A stretch of DNA of 13,264 nucleotides from an uncultured Clostridia bacterium (GCA_900557285.1 USSJ01000006.1:1-13264), one strand, 5' to 3'. Shown: positions 1-7,373, counted from the first letter of the stretch. Numbers and translations: made by a program. Notes: a model not told the origin generated them from the sequence alone.

Positions 1-2460
1 TAAAGTATTTAATTTTATAACATATTTTAACGGATAGTTAAATTTAAACGCCAACGCACCGCATTCGCCACTTTTACAAATATCATTGATAACAGTACCA
101 ATTATATTCTCGCTTGGATATTGAGAAATATTTAAAAGCTCTTTTTTGGTTTTTTCCAATATCGGAACATAGTCATCATACATAAGGTCAAACACAGAAT
201 AGACCTTTGTTTTTACATTCTTTGTCTCGCTGCAATAATATTCATAATATTTAGATAAATCTCTTAAAATAGAACCTTCTTGGTTTAGCACCTCTTCACT
301 GGCTAAAATGTATAATCGCTTTTTTGCCCTTGATATAGCAACGTTTATGAGGTTAGGATTATTTAAAAAGTCAATCTTCTCTTCATCATCATAGAATTTG
401 ATTTTGTTAGCGACAGTGGACAAAATAATGTAATCTTTTTCTTTACCTTGAAATTTATGTATGGTATCAATTACACAGCCACGGTTATCAAATCGGCTAT
501 TTAATAATGCTATTTGATTATTATAAGGCGCAATTATACCGGTTTGATTTGCAGGCAATTCATCGATTATCTCTTTTTCAATAATATCGACCTCTCTTTC
601 ATTCTGCCTATCTCTTTCAAAATGAGAACCGTGAGATATCAACGTCACTCCGTTGCCATCATTGTGAGCAGATCGAACAACCAGCTCTCCATTGTAAAAT
701 CTTTTATTGCAAAAGCCTGTAATTTGCGGATCGCATCTATAATGTTCGTTCAAAAGAGTTGAAACAACCCTTTTTTCTTTCTTTATTACACAACTTAAAA
801 TACTATTCTTTACATAATCAAAATACCCACTCAACTTATATTTATTAAAAATATTATTTAATTTAGGTACGAGTTGAGATTTTACAACGTGCGGTAGCTG
901 CTTTTCATCACCGACCAAGACAACTTTTTTCGCCATAGAAAAAGCTATTACGGCACTTATCAAATCCACCTGGCTGGACTCATCAATAATAACGCAATCG
1001 TATAAGTAATTTTCACCAGAACAACTTCTTATTGCATGAGTAGTGCTGTAAACGACGGGATACCTCTTTGTAAAAGCTCCAAACTTCGACCTATAATTTC
1101 TTGCAGTAAAATTACAATCGTTCAAACCCTTATATCTTTCCTGTAAAGCATATTTAAAAATATCATACGACAATTTCTTTTGCTTACTAAGTAGTTCCGT
1201 CAGGTTATTCGAATCAATATAATTTTTCTTTTCTGCCTGTGCCTGATTAAGTTCTGAAATTTTAACATCATAATATTTGTTTTTCAAATATTCGATAGCA
1301 TCTTCTTTATTTTGAGCAATACCCTTTAACCTGATAATACCAAACCTGAATAAAATTCTTACCCTGTTAAAAAATCCTGTAACTTTATCGTCTGGCAAAG
1401 TTTCCAATACCGAGGCCAGTTCCAACAACTTTGCGCTGGTATATTTTTTATTCTTTAATGTTTTAGGAACGATTCTTTCTTTGATTTGATATTCAGCATC
1501 GTTAATTTCTTTTTCGACCTCATATTCATCTATTAGTTGCGCTATTTTTGCGGTCTCTAAACTAAGCTTCAAATATGTATCTACCCCATTGCTTGTTTGT
1601 CGCAAATATCTTGCACTATTACCGATAACTGACTTTTCATCTATTTTTACTGCGGTATATTTTCCTTCAAAAAAAGTTTCTACATTTTTTGCGTTGCCTA
1701 AAAACGCATTAAGGTAGCCAAACCCCGCCGCCTCAAATTTATCTTTTACATTTCTTGTTGCCTCATTATTTCCGGAAACAACTGCAACCGAGCCACCCTT
1801 AGCAATATAATTTGCAACAATATTAAGAATTGTTTGAGTTTTACCTGTTCCGGGAGGGCCTTTAATTATAGACAAGTCTTCTTCCAGAGCGGCTTTTACT
1901 GCAACCCTTTGCGATAAATTTGTATCGAAAGGGTAAATTATTTCTTTTTCAGTCTTATCCTTCTTTAATTTGCCCGACAAAAATTTACCTAAAACACAGT
2001 CCTCTAAAACACTCAACTTGTCCAGTTGATTAAAGAGAAAATTGCCCCCGTCCTCGGTAGGCATCAACACCGCTATCTCTTTCAAATAGTCTATAAAGTT
2101 CTTAATACCACTTTTCTGGGAAATATCGGAAACCAACTTAATATCGCTTCTGCTAACCAATTTAGTGTTACCCGAAGCAAAAAACAATTTGGCATACTCA
2201 TTAAAAACAATAATCTGGTATACACCTTTCACAGGCACTCTATCGCAATATACAATTTTCCCCGTAGTATCCACAATGACGGGTTTATCATAAATTATTA
2301 AGTCCCTCCAGCGTTTCCAGTAGAAGGTAGCATTTCCGACATACTTTATTCTGCAAGCATTTTTTTGGGCATCAAACCATTGAACCTGCCTGGTAATATC
2401 TTCCCACTCGCCTGTCCCTTGTTTAATTTGCAGTATTAAAATTTCTCTTTCATTCATCAT
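1..2460 (-). CDS. Superfamily 1 (UPF1/DNA2-like) DNA/RNA helicase, C-terminus outside window
   Basis: The frame is open for 820 codons from the ATG at 2460 to the left edge with no stop, so the gene is partial at its 3' end. All SF1 motifs are present: a Q-type motif NLSQ at residues 181-184, Walker A GPPGTGKT at 201-208, motif Ia around 227-233, Walker B DESSQ at 493-497, GDEKQLP at 517-523, LNEHYR at 570-575, the TIHKFQGKE motif at 666-674, and NVAISRAKKR at 706-715. About 260 charged, helical residues lie between motifs Ia and II. Residues 1-170 form an N-terminal region of unknown role. After motif VI, residues 754-761 (YSVFDLMY) and 780-784 (QYPSE) resemble a linker that, in related Bacillota helicases, precedes a restriction-nuclease-like domain; that domain would be off-window. 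The start has AAAAGG 11 bases upstream; a second ATG follows directly. It probably unwinds nucleic acid with ATP. The gene is AT-rich, is third in the cassette, and a role in defence is inferred from context only. Confidence 0.9.
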   Translation of the reverse strand, partial: MMNEREILILQIKQGTGEWEDITRQVQWFDAQKNACRIKYVGNATFYWKRWRDLIIYDKPVIVDTTGKIVYCDRVPVKGVYQIIVFNEYAKLFFASGNTKLVSRSDIKLVSDISQKSGIKNFIDYLKEIAVLMPTEDGGNFLFNQLDKLSVLEDCVLGKFLSGKLKKDKTEKEIIYPFDTNLSQRVAVKAALEEDLSIIKGPPGTGKTQTILNIVANYIAKGGSVAVVSGNNEATRNVKDKFEAAGFGYLNAFLGNAKNVETFFEGKYTAVKIDEKSVIGNSARYLRQTSNGVDTYLKLSLETAKIAQLIDEYEVEKEINDAEYQIKERIVPKTLKNKKYTSAKLLELASVLETLPDDKVTGFFNRVRILFRFGIIRLKGIAQNKEDAIEYLKNKYYDVKISELNQAQAEKKNYIDSNNLTELLSKQKKLSYDIFKYALQERYKGLNDCNFTARNYRSKFGAFTKRYPVVYSTTHAIRSCSGENYLYDCVIIDESSQVDLISAVIAFSMAKKVVLVGDEKQLPHVVKSQLVPKLNNIFNKYKLSGYFDYVKNSILSCVIKKEKRVVSTLLNEHYRCDPQITGFCNKRFYNGELVVRSAHNDGNGVTLISHGSHFERDRQNEREVDIIEKEIIDELPANQTGIIAPYNNQIALLNSRFDNRGCVIDTIHKFQGKEKDYIILSTVANKIKFYDDEEKIDFLNNPNLINVAISRAKKRLYILASEEVLNQEGSILRDLSKYYEYYCSETKNVKTKVYSVFDLMYDDYVPILEKTKKELLNISQYPSENIIGTVINDICKSGECGALAFKFNYPLKYVIKLNTL

Positions 2461-2473
2461 TTAGTTAAAAACC

Positions 2474-2543
2474 TTTTAGTCTTTCGCCTTTAATACACTA
2501 AAACCAAATACATGTCGTCAAAGATTGTGTGTTATACTATAAC
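2474..2543 (-). promoter_or_regulatory. Possible operator or leader elements before the helicase
   Basis: The 94-base gap before the helicase holds two small symmetric elements. One is GTTATA-G-TATAAC at 2531-2543, with 6-base arms. The other is a 7-base inverted repeat, TTTTAGT at 2474-2480 against ACTAAAA at 2497-2503, with a 16-base spacer. Between them, on the minus strand, is a TTGACG that could serve as a -35 box, but no -10 box sits at the ideal distance. The helicase may therefore have its own regulated start, or be read through from the two upstream genes. Such short repeats can occur by chance in AT-rich DNA. Confidence 0.25.
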
Positions 2544-2554
2544 TTCTTTTGCCG

Positions 2555-3433
2555 TCACTCACTTTTTAGTTGCCTTAGTTTTCTGTAAAAGGTTGAGCGC
2601 GAGTTTATGGATAGCTTGCGCATTGCCTCTTGCTCTGAAATAATATTGTTCTCAAATTCATAAGCAACCTGTTTTAACAAGCGATAGTCTACTTCTAGCG
2701 GTCTTCTGCCGACATATCGTCCCAATGCTTTTGCCTTTTCGCGCCCTCGCTCTCGGTTAGTTTTATTGTTCCTGCTCATACTCACGAGCATATTCCTAAG
2801 CAGATACAACATTGCTTTTCTTTCCTGAGGTTGAAGATATCTGCCTTCGCTTTCAATATAAATATTTACCCCCGTCTGCAATAGTTGGTACATGTTTCCG
2901 ACCATACTTGCATTAGTACTTTCAAAATCACTCAAACTATCGATCGACAGAATGTCGTCCGGAGTAAGCCTGTAATCATTGATGTTTTCAAACCCTCTGA
3001 TTTTCTGCGGTTGTGCAGGCTTTCTCACAACCAAGAGATTGTCGTCCCCGCACTTCATTTCGCTTCTTAAAAGCCACTCAAATCTGTCGTAATAATCCAG
3101 CCCGACAGACTCCATCAAATGCCTGACGTCCTCTCTAGATTCACTCGGCGTGCGCATACTTATAAATGACGGGGTCATGTTTACCCTGAAATATACCTGC
3201 CTTCTCAAATCCATGTTGATGCCTGGAATTCCCTGAAACAATCCCTTAGGAAGACTGTCTATACATTCCCAATACGGCTTAATAATATACTGGTAATTCT
3301 GATCATCAAATCTTTCAAAAGTCACTTCTCCGACGGAATACCTGTTATTATCCCTGTCATAGACCTTTATAAGACCGACATTTCTGAAATATGGACGACC
3401 GCTAAGCGGACGATTATATTCATTGTAGTACAT
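2555..3433 (-). CDS. HipA N-terminal-like (HipS-like) domain fused to a truncated serine-recombinase C-terminal half
   Basis: The product has 292 residues. Residues about 20-138 look like the N-terminal subdomain of Bacillota HipA-type proteins: VGEVTF (34-39), IIKPYW (50-55), then PSFISMRTPSESRED (88-102), GLDYYDRFEWLL (111-122) and a conserved-looking DDNLLVV (130-136). Residues about 157-292 follow the second half of a small serine recombinase: a DDILSIDSLSDFES strand (159-172) in place of the usual LDRLGR segment, GVNIYIESEG (188-197), a long helix ending in RERGREKAKALGR (227-239), GRRPLEVD (242-249), and a helix-turn-helix ending NSRSTFYRKLRQL (277-289). The N-terminal YxRVS segment with the catalytic serine is absent, so strand exchange is not expected; DNA binding and dimerisation are plausible. 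The start lies 3 bases after the kinase stop, with AGGTG upstream, which implies translational coupling. Inference: an antitoxin and autoregulator for the kinase. The recombinase half is the surer call; the HipA-like half rests on motif resemblance. Confidence 0.7.
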   Translation of the reverse strand: MYYNEYNRPLSGRPYFRNVGLIKVYDRDNNRYSVGEVTFERFDDQNYQYIIKPYWECIDSLPKGLFQGIPGINMDLRRQVYFRVNMTPSFISMRTPSESREDVRHLMESVGLDYYDRFEWLLRSEMKCGDDNLLVVRKPAQPQKIRGFENINDYRLTPDDILSIDSLSDFESTNASMVGNMYQLLQTGVNIYIESEGRYLQPQERKAMLYLLRNMLVSMSRNNKTNRERGREKAKALGRYVGRRPLEVDYRLLKQVAYEFENNIISEQEAMRKLSINSRSTFYRKLRQLKSE

Positions 3434-3436
3434 ACA

Positions 3437-4294
3437 TCACCTATCTTTTAATTTATCGAATGCCGCCTTTAATATCTTTTCATATCGACGGCGATACATT
3501 GTCTTATAAAATTCTCTTCTTATATCGCTAATATCTTCTATTGAATCAATCAACTTATCTATTTTGTCAAAATCAATTCTAGGTACAATTCTTTTCAATG
3601 CGTTATTGCACTCTTCAAACTGTAAACTGCTTATTACTTCGTAATATGAGCTCTTTTTGCCGTCCAGTTTTATATGTGAAGTCGGATATCGATAAATACG
3701 CTTATCCAACTCCTCCTGACAATTTAGCACTTCCGATATTCTCTCATCGGTATTGAGTCTAGGATACATACTTGAACCGTTGTCGTAAACGGGAGCCATT
3801 GAATACTTATTATCTTTTTTTATAAAACCCCAGTTGCCGCCGTGCCTGTCGAAGTTGCCGTTCAAGGCATCGACTATAAAAATATCCCAGAACCTTTGCA
3901 CTGTTTCCTGAACGTCTGTCAGCTTTCTGTTTTCTTCAAGCATCTTCTGTATATCGTCATAGGAATATTGAAACAACTCCTTATCTTCTTCCAAAGAACT
4001 TTCACCCACATCGTTGAAATGCACAAGCACTTCGCCAGCTTCACAGAAATTCCTTAGCAAAACAATATTTTCGCCCTTGTAAACGCCGAGTTCTGTATCC
4101 TGAACGGGAATGCCAAAAAGTTCAAATATATGACTTCCCAGATATTCTGAGACATGGTTGTAGATCAACCCGATTTCAGAGTTTTTCTGATACTTAATTA
4201 TATATCTGTTTCCGTTTATGGTTATCTGCCCCTTTCGCTCGGCACCAGAATAAAAGACGTCTTCATCTATTTTATATTTTGAAAAATCCTTCAT
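3437..4294 (-). CDS. HipA-like serine/threonine kinase (HipT/CtkA-type), kinase domain only
   Basis: The product has 285 residues, against about 440 for full-length HipA, and begins directly with the kinase fold. A glycine-rich loop region SGAERKG (16-22) precedes a lysine in YIIKY (K34). The HipA-type catalytic loop is NGNFDRHGGNW (145-155), with D149 as likely catalytic base and N154 as metal ligand. The second metal-binding aspartate is in APVYDNGSS (D171). HipA-family kinases phosphorylate targets such as aminoacyl-tRNA synthetases and arrest growth; the target here is unknown. The G-loop has no obvious serine pair like the autophosphorylated one in HipT. The start at 4294 is chosen because AAAGGAG lies 6 bases upstream. 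The frame extends to an ATG at 4342, but that codon falls inside the -35 box. It is the first gene of the unit, and the missing N-terminal domain appears to be supplied by the next gene. Confidence 0.85.
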   Translation of the reverse strand: MKDFSKYKIDEDVFYSGAERKGQITINGNRYIIKYQKNSEIGLIYNHVSEYLGSHIFELFGIPVQDTELGVYKGENIVLLRNFCEAGEVLVHFNDVGESSLEEDKELFQYSYDDIQKMLEENRKLTDVQETVQRFWDIFIVDALNGNFDRHGGNWGFIKKDNKYSMAPVYDNGSSMYPRLNTDERISEVLNCQEELDKRIYRYPTSHIKLDGKKSSYYEVISSLQFEECNNALKRIVPRIDFDKIDKLIDSIEDISDIRREFYKTMYRRRYEKILKAAFDKLKDR

Positions 4295-4313
4295 ACATGT
4301 CTCCTTTTGCACT

Positions 4314-4342
4314 ATTTTAACAAAAAATCGCTTTAGTGTCAA
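4314..4342 (-). promoter_or_regulatory. Sigma-A promoter of the kinase cassette
   Basis: On the minus strand TTGACA (4342-4337) is followed by a 17-base spacer and TAAAAT (4319-4314), very close to consensus. Transcription should begin near 4307, giving a leader of only about a dozen bases that consists mostly of the ribosome binding site AAAGGAG (4307-4301). Upstream of the -35 box the plus-strand hexamer TACTGT occurs twice (4349-4354 and 4365-4370), starts 16 bases apart, and could bind a regulator such as the helix-turn-helix protein encoded by the second gene. Confidence 0.75.
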
Positions 4343-4388
4343 TAGGTCTACTGTATAATTTTGATACTGTTTTAAAAGTACTTTGTCG

Positions 4389-4428
4389 AAAAAAAAGAGA
4401 CTGTAACCGAAATGGAAACAGTCTCTTT
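4389..4428 (-). terminator. Rho-independent terminator downstream of ppdK
   Basis: An 11-bp perfect stem (4394-4404 with 4418-4428, loop of 13 bases) reads AAAGAGACTGT/ACAGTCTCTTT. On the minus strand it runs into eight consecutive T residues. It ends transcripts arriving from ppdK and insulates the kinase promoter that begins about 50 bases further on. Only the minus strand has the T-tract. Confidence 0.85.
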
Positions 4429-4434
4429 GTGTTA

Positions 4435-4554
4435 TTAAGTTATATACACTACCATTGTGATGGGAGTAAAACGTGTCCTGAAGAATTTTACTCCGAGGCG
4501 TTTGTAATAATCCCTTGCGATTGAGGCATCAATCGTTATTGTAAACAGTGGTTT
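4435..4554 (-). pseudogene. Probable 3' remnant of a GNAT-family acetyltransferase
   Basis: Between the ppdK stop and the terminator the minus strand is open for 39 codons and encodes a peptide with the pattern FTITIDASIARDYYKRLG followed by RFTPITMV. This resembles the C-terminal end of some GNAT acetyltransferases, which typically show TVNASPYAVPFYEKLGF and then RFTPM. Nothing of the acetyl-CoA binding core lies upstream, because ppdK occupies that DNA. No ribosome binding site or start codon belongs to the fragment itself; the frame merely continues into ppdK. I read it as the broken tail of a lost gene, still followed by its terminator. The match is short, so this is tentative. Confidence 0.4.
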
Positions 4555-4570
4555 TTCAGGCGAAAAGCCA

Positions 4571-7207
4571 TTAGCCCCTCGGGTGTTTAATGTTAGCCTG
4601 TGCAGCGGCAAGACGTGCGATCGGGACACGGTAAGGCGAGCAGGAAACATAGTTCAGGCCGATCTTATGGCAGAACTCGATGGAAGAAGGATCTCCGCCG
4701 TGTTCGCCGCAGATGCCGAAATGCATCGTAGGTCTGGTCGCTTTTCCGAGTTTGACCGCCATATCCATCAGTTTACCGACGCCAACCTGGTCAAGCTTCG
4801 CAAACGGATCGGATTCGTAGATCTTGTTTTCATAATATGCAGGCAGGAACTTGCCGGCATCGTCACGGGAGAACCCGAACGTCATCTGCGTCAGATCGTT
4901 CGTTCCGAAGCAGAAGAATTCCGCTTCTTTCGCGATCTCGTCAGCCGTCAGAGCTGCACGAGGGATCTCGATCATCGTACCGACTTCATACTTCAGATCG
5001 ATTCCGCTTTCCTTGATCAGCTTGTCAGCCGTTTCAACGATAAACTTCTTGACAAACGCCATTTCCTTTACTTCGCCGGTCAAAGGTACCATGATCTCAG
5101 GTACGATATTCCAGTCGGGATGCTTTTTCTTGACATTGAGCGCAGCCTTGATGATCGCACCCGTCTGCATCTTTGCGATTTCAGGATAGGTAACCGTCAG
5201 ACGGCATCCGCGATGACCCATCATCGGGTTGAATTCATGCAGGTCGGCAATGATCTGTTTGATCTGCGCAACCGTCTTCTTCTGTGCTTTTGCGAGAGCC
5301 GCAATGTCCTCTTCCGTCGTCGGAACGAACTCATGCAGAGGCGGATCGAGGAAACGGATCGTTACAGGATAACCGCCGAGCGCTTCGTACAGTTTTTCAA
5401 AGTCGCCCTGCTGCATCGGCTCGATCTTCGCAAGAGCTGCTTCGCGCTCTTCCACCGTATCCGCACAGATCATTTCACGGAATGCCGCGATCCTGTCGGG
5501 TTCGAAGAACATGTGCTCCGTACGGCAAAGACCGATACCCTGTGCGCCGAATTTAGCAGCCTGTTTCGCATCCGCAGGCGTATCAGCGTTCGTGCGGACT
5601 GCCATTGCCTTATATTTATCGGAAAGCTCCATGATGCGTCCGAAATAGCCGGAAGACGTATCCGCCGCAACCGTAGGAATTCCTTCCCCGTAGATGTTAC
5701 CCGTCGAACCGTCGAGCGAGATCACATCTCCTTCTTTATATACTTTTCCTTTCAAGGTGAACTTCTTGTTCTCTTCGTCCATCTTGATGTCGCCGCAACC
5801 GGATACGCAGCAGGTTCCCATGCCGCGCGCCACGACTGCCGCATGCGACGTCATACCGCCGCGAACCGTAAGAATACCCTGTGCATAGTGCATACCTTCG
5901 ATATCTTCCGGGGAGGTCTCCAATCTTACCAGAATAACCTTTTCTCCCTTCTTGCCCTGTGCAACAGCGTCTTCCGCCGTGAACACGATCTTACCGGTAG
6001 CAGCGCCCGGAGATGCAGGCAGAGCCTTTGCAACCGGCGTAGCCGCTTTGAGCGCCTTCGCGTCAAACTGCGGGTGCAGCAACGCATCCAGCGTTTTCGG
6101 ATCGATCTGCATCAAAGCTTCCTGCTCCGTGATCATTCCTTCATCGATCAGATCGCAAGCGATCTTGATCGCCGCAGCCGCCGTACGTTTGCCGTTACGG
6201 GTCTGGAGCATATACAGATGCTTGTCCTCGATCGTGAATTCCATATCCTGCATATCGCGGTAATGATTTTCCAGCGTATGGCAGATGCCCTGGAACTGTT
6301 CGTACACTTCGGGCATGATCTCTTTCATCTTGTCGATCGGCATCGGGGTGCGGACACCGGCAACGACGTCTTCGCCCTGTGCGTTCATCAGGAATTCGCC
6401 CATGAGCTTCTTTTCGCCCGTTGCAGGGTTACGCGTGAACGCAACGCCCGTACCGGATGTGTCGCCCATGTTACCGAACGCCATCATCTGCACGTTGACT
6501 GCGGTACCCCAGCTGTAAGGGATATCGTTCTGCATACGATAGTAGTTTGCACGAGGGTTGTCCCACGAACGGAACACCGCCTTGATCGCGCCGAACAGCT
6601 GTTCTTTCGGATCGTTCGGGAATTCTGCGCCGATCTTTTCTTTGTATTCTGCTTTGAACTGGTTTGCGAGTTCCTTCAGGTCCTCCGCCGTCAGTTCGAC
6701 GTCCTGCGTAACTCCCCTCTTTTCCTTCATCTGATCGATGAGCTGTTCAAAGTATTTCTTGCCGACTTCCATAACAACGTCGGAATACATCTGGATAAAA
6801 CGACGATAGCAGTCCCAAGCCCAACGGGGATTGCCCGATTTTTTCGCGATAACTTCTACCACTTCTTCGTTCAGACCGAGGTTCAGAATGGTATCCATCA
6901 TTCCCGGCATGGAAGCGCGCGCGCCCGAACGTACGGAAACAAGCAAAGGATTTTCCTTGTCGCCGAATTTCTTGCCGCAGATCTCTTCCATCTTCGCGAT
7001 ATACTCCATGATCTCTTTCTGGATTTCGGGATTGATCTGTCTGCCGTCTTCATAATACTGCGTGCAGGCTTCCGTCGAAATGGTGAATCCCTGAGGAACA
7101 GGCAGCCCCATCCCTGTCATTTCCGCAAGGTTCGCACCCTTACCGCCGAGAAGCTCACGCATCTTTGCGTTACCTTCCGAGAAAAGGTAGCAATATTTCT
7201 TTGCCAT
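4571..7207 (-). CDS. ppdK: Pyruvate, phosphate dikinase
   Basis: The 878-residue product has the usual length for bacterial PPDK. It interconverts pyruvate, ATP and phosphate with phosphoenolpyruvate, AMP and pyrophosphate in the cytoplasm, and in anaerobes often works in glycolysis. The N-terminal ATP-grasp part contains GGKGANLAEM, with K23 as nucleotide ligand. The swivelling phosphohistidine domain has GGMTSHAAVVARGMG with the phosphocarrier H455 and the regulatory-type threonine at 453. The C-terminal PEP/pyruvate barrel contains GLCRTEHMFF, GTNDLTQMTFGFSRDD and CGEHGGDPSS with the catalytic cysteine C833. These positions match the well-studied Clostridium enzyme within two residues. The start at 7207 has AGGAGGAG 9 bases upstream. 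A longer frame to 7291 is rejected because it would run through the promoter. No PPDK regulatory protein gene is visible nearby. The gene ends in the terminator at 4389-4428. Confidence 0.98.
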   Translation of the reverse strand: MAKKYCYLFSEGNAKMRELLGGKGANLAEMTGMGLPVPQGFTISTEACTQYYEDGRQINPEIQKEIMEYIAKMEEICGKKFGDKENPLLVSVRSGARASMPGMMDTILNLGLNEEVVEVIAKKSGNPRWAWDCYRRFIQMYSDVVMEVGKKYFEQLIDQMKEKRGVTQDVELTAEDLKELANQFKAEYKEKIGAEFPNDPKEQLFGAIKAVFRSWDNPRANYYRMQNDIPYSWGTAVNVQMMAFGNMGDTSGTGVAFTRNPATGEKKLMGEFLMNAQGEDVVAGVRTPMPIDKMKEIMPEVYEQFQGICHTLENHYRDMQDMEFTIEDKHLYMLQTRNGKRTAAAAIKIACDLIDEGMITEQEALMQIDPKTLDALLHPQFDAKALKAATPVAKALPASPGAATGKIVFTAEDAVAQGKKGEKVILVRLETSPEDIEGMHYAQGILTVRGGMTSHAAVVARGMGTCCVSGCGDIKMDEENKKFTLKGKVYKEGDVISLDGSTGNIYGEGIPTVAADTSSGYFGRIMELSDKYKAMAVRTNADTPADAKQAAKFGAQGIGLCRTEHMFFEPDRIAAFREMICADTVEEREAALAKIEPMQQGDFEKLYEALGGYPVTIRFLDPPLHEFVPTTEEDIAALAKAQKKTVAQIKQIIADLHEFNPMMGHRGCRLTVTYPEIAKMQTGAIIKAALNVKKKHPDWNIVPEIMVPLTGEVKEMAFVKKFIVETADKLIKESGIDLKYEVGTMIEIPRAALTADEIAKEAEFFCFGTNDLTQMTFGFSRDDAGKFLPAYYENKIYESDPFAKLDQVGVGKLMDMAVKLGKATRPTMHFGICGEHGGDPSSIEFCHKIGLNYVSCSPYRVPIARLAAAQANIKHPRG

Positions 7208-7262
7208 AAAAAATTTCTCCTCCTGATAAGATTGGAATTTGATTAAACTCTCTAACATCTCT

Positions 7263-7291
7263 ATTTTAATATAAATCAGCGTAAATTTCAA
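7263..7291 (-). promoter_or_regulatory. Promoter of ppdK
   Basis: On the minus strand TTGAAA (7291-7286), a 17-base spacer and TAAAAT (7268-7263) form a good sigma-A type promoter. Transcription would start near 7256, leaving a leader of about 49 bases before the ATG at 7207. The box positions decide the ppdK start, because the upstream in-frame ATG at 7291 overlaps the -35 box and could not be in this transcript. Confidence 0.65.
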
Positions 7292-7327
7292 GTGAAAAAC
7301 CTGAATATTTCAAATTTTTTGCACGAA

Positions 7328-7373
7328 ATTTGCCGCCGCGCGTTTTTTCGCCGAAAAACGCGCGGCGGCAAAT
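7328..7373. repeat. Perfect 20-bp inverted repeat with 6-base loop
   Basis: The arms at 7328-7347 and 7354-7373 are exact reverse complements over 20 bases and enclose TCGCCG. The outer two thirds of each arm is very GC-rich (GCCGCCGCGCG and its complement), next to a run of five T/A pairs at the loop end. The hairpin lies 220 bases after the recO stop and just upstream of the ppdK promoter. It lacks a T-tract after the stem on either strand, so it is not a standard terminator, although it could stop or stabilise the recO transcript. Confidence 0.85.

Noticed and set aside
514..2301. Plus-strand frames of 82 and 91 codons within the helicase
   Set aside because: Short antisense frames inside a complete helicase reading frame, without ribosome binding sites or recognisable features.
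2555..3433. Active site-specific recombinase or mobile element
   Set aside because: The catalytic serine segment and the LDRLGR-type arginines are missing, and no inverted terminal repeats or partner genes are seen. Only the DNA-binding and dimerisation half remains.
4295..4342. Upstream start of the kinase frame
   Set aside because: The ATG at 4342 lies in the -35 box of a near-consensus promoter, so it would not be in the transcript; 4294 has an AAAGGAG at proper distance.
4583..7246. 887-codon open frame on the plus strand opposite ppdK
   Set aside because: It is the antisense shadow of a GC-rich conserved gene. The peptide is arginine- and histidine-rich with no recognisable domain, while the minus strand encodes an intact PPDK.
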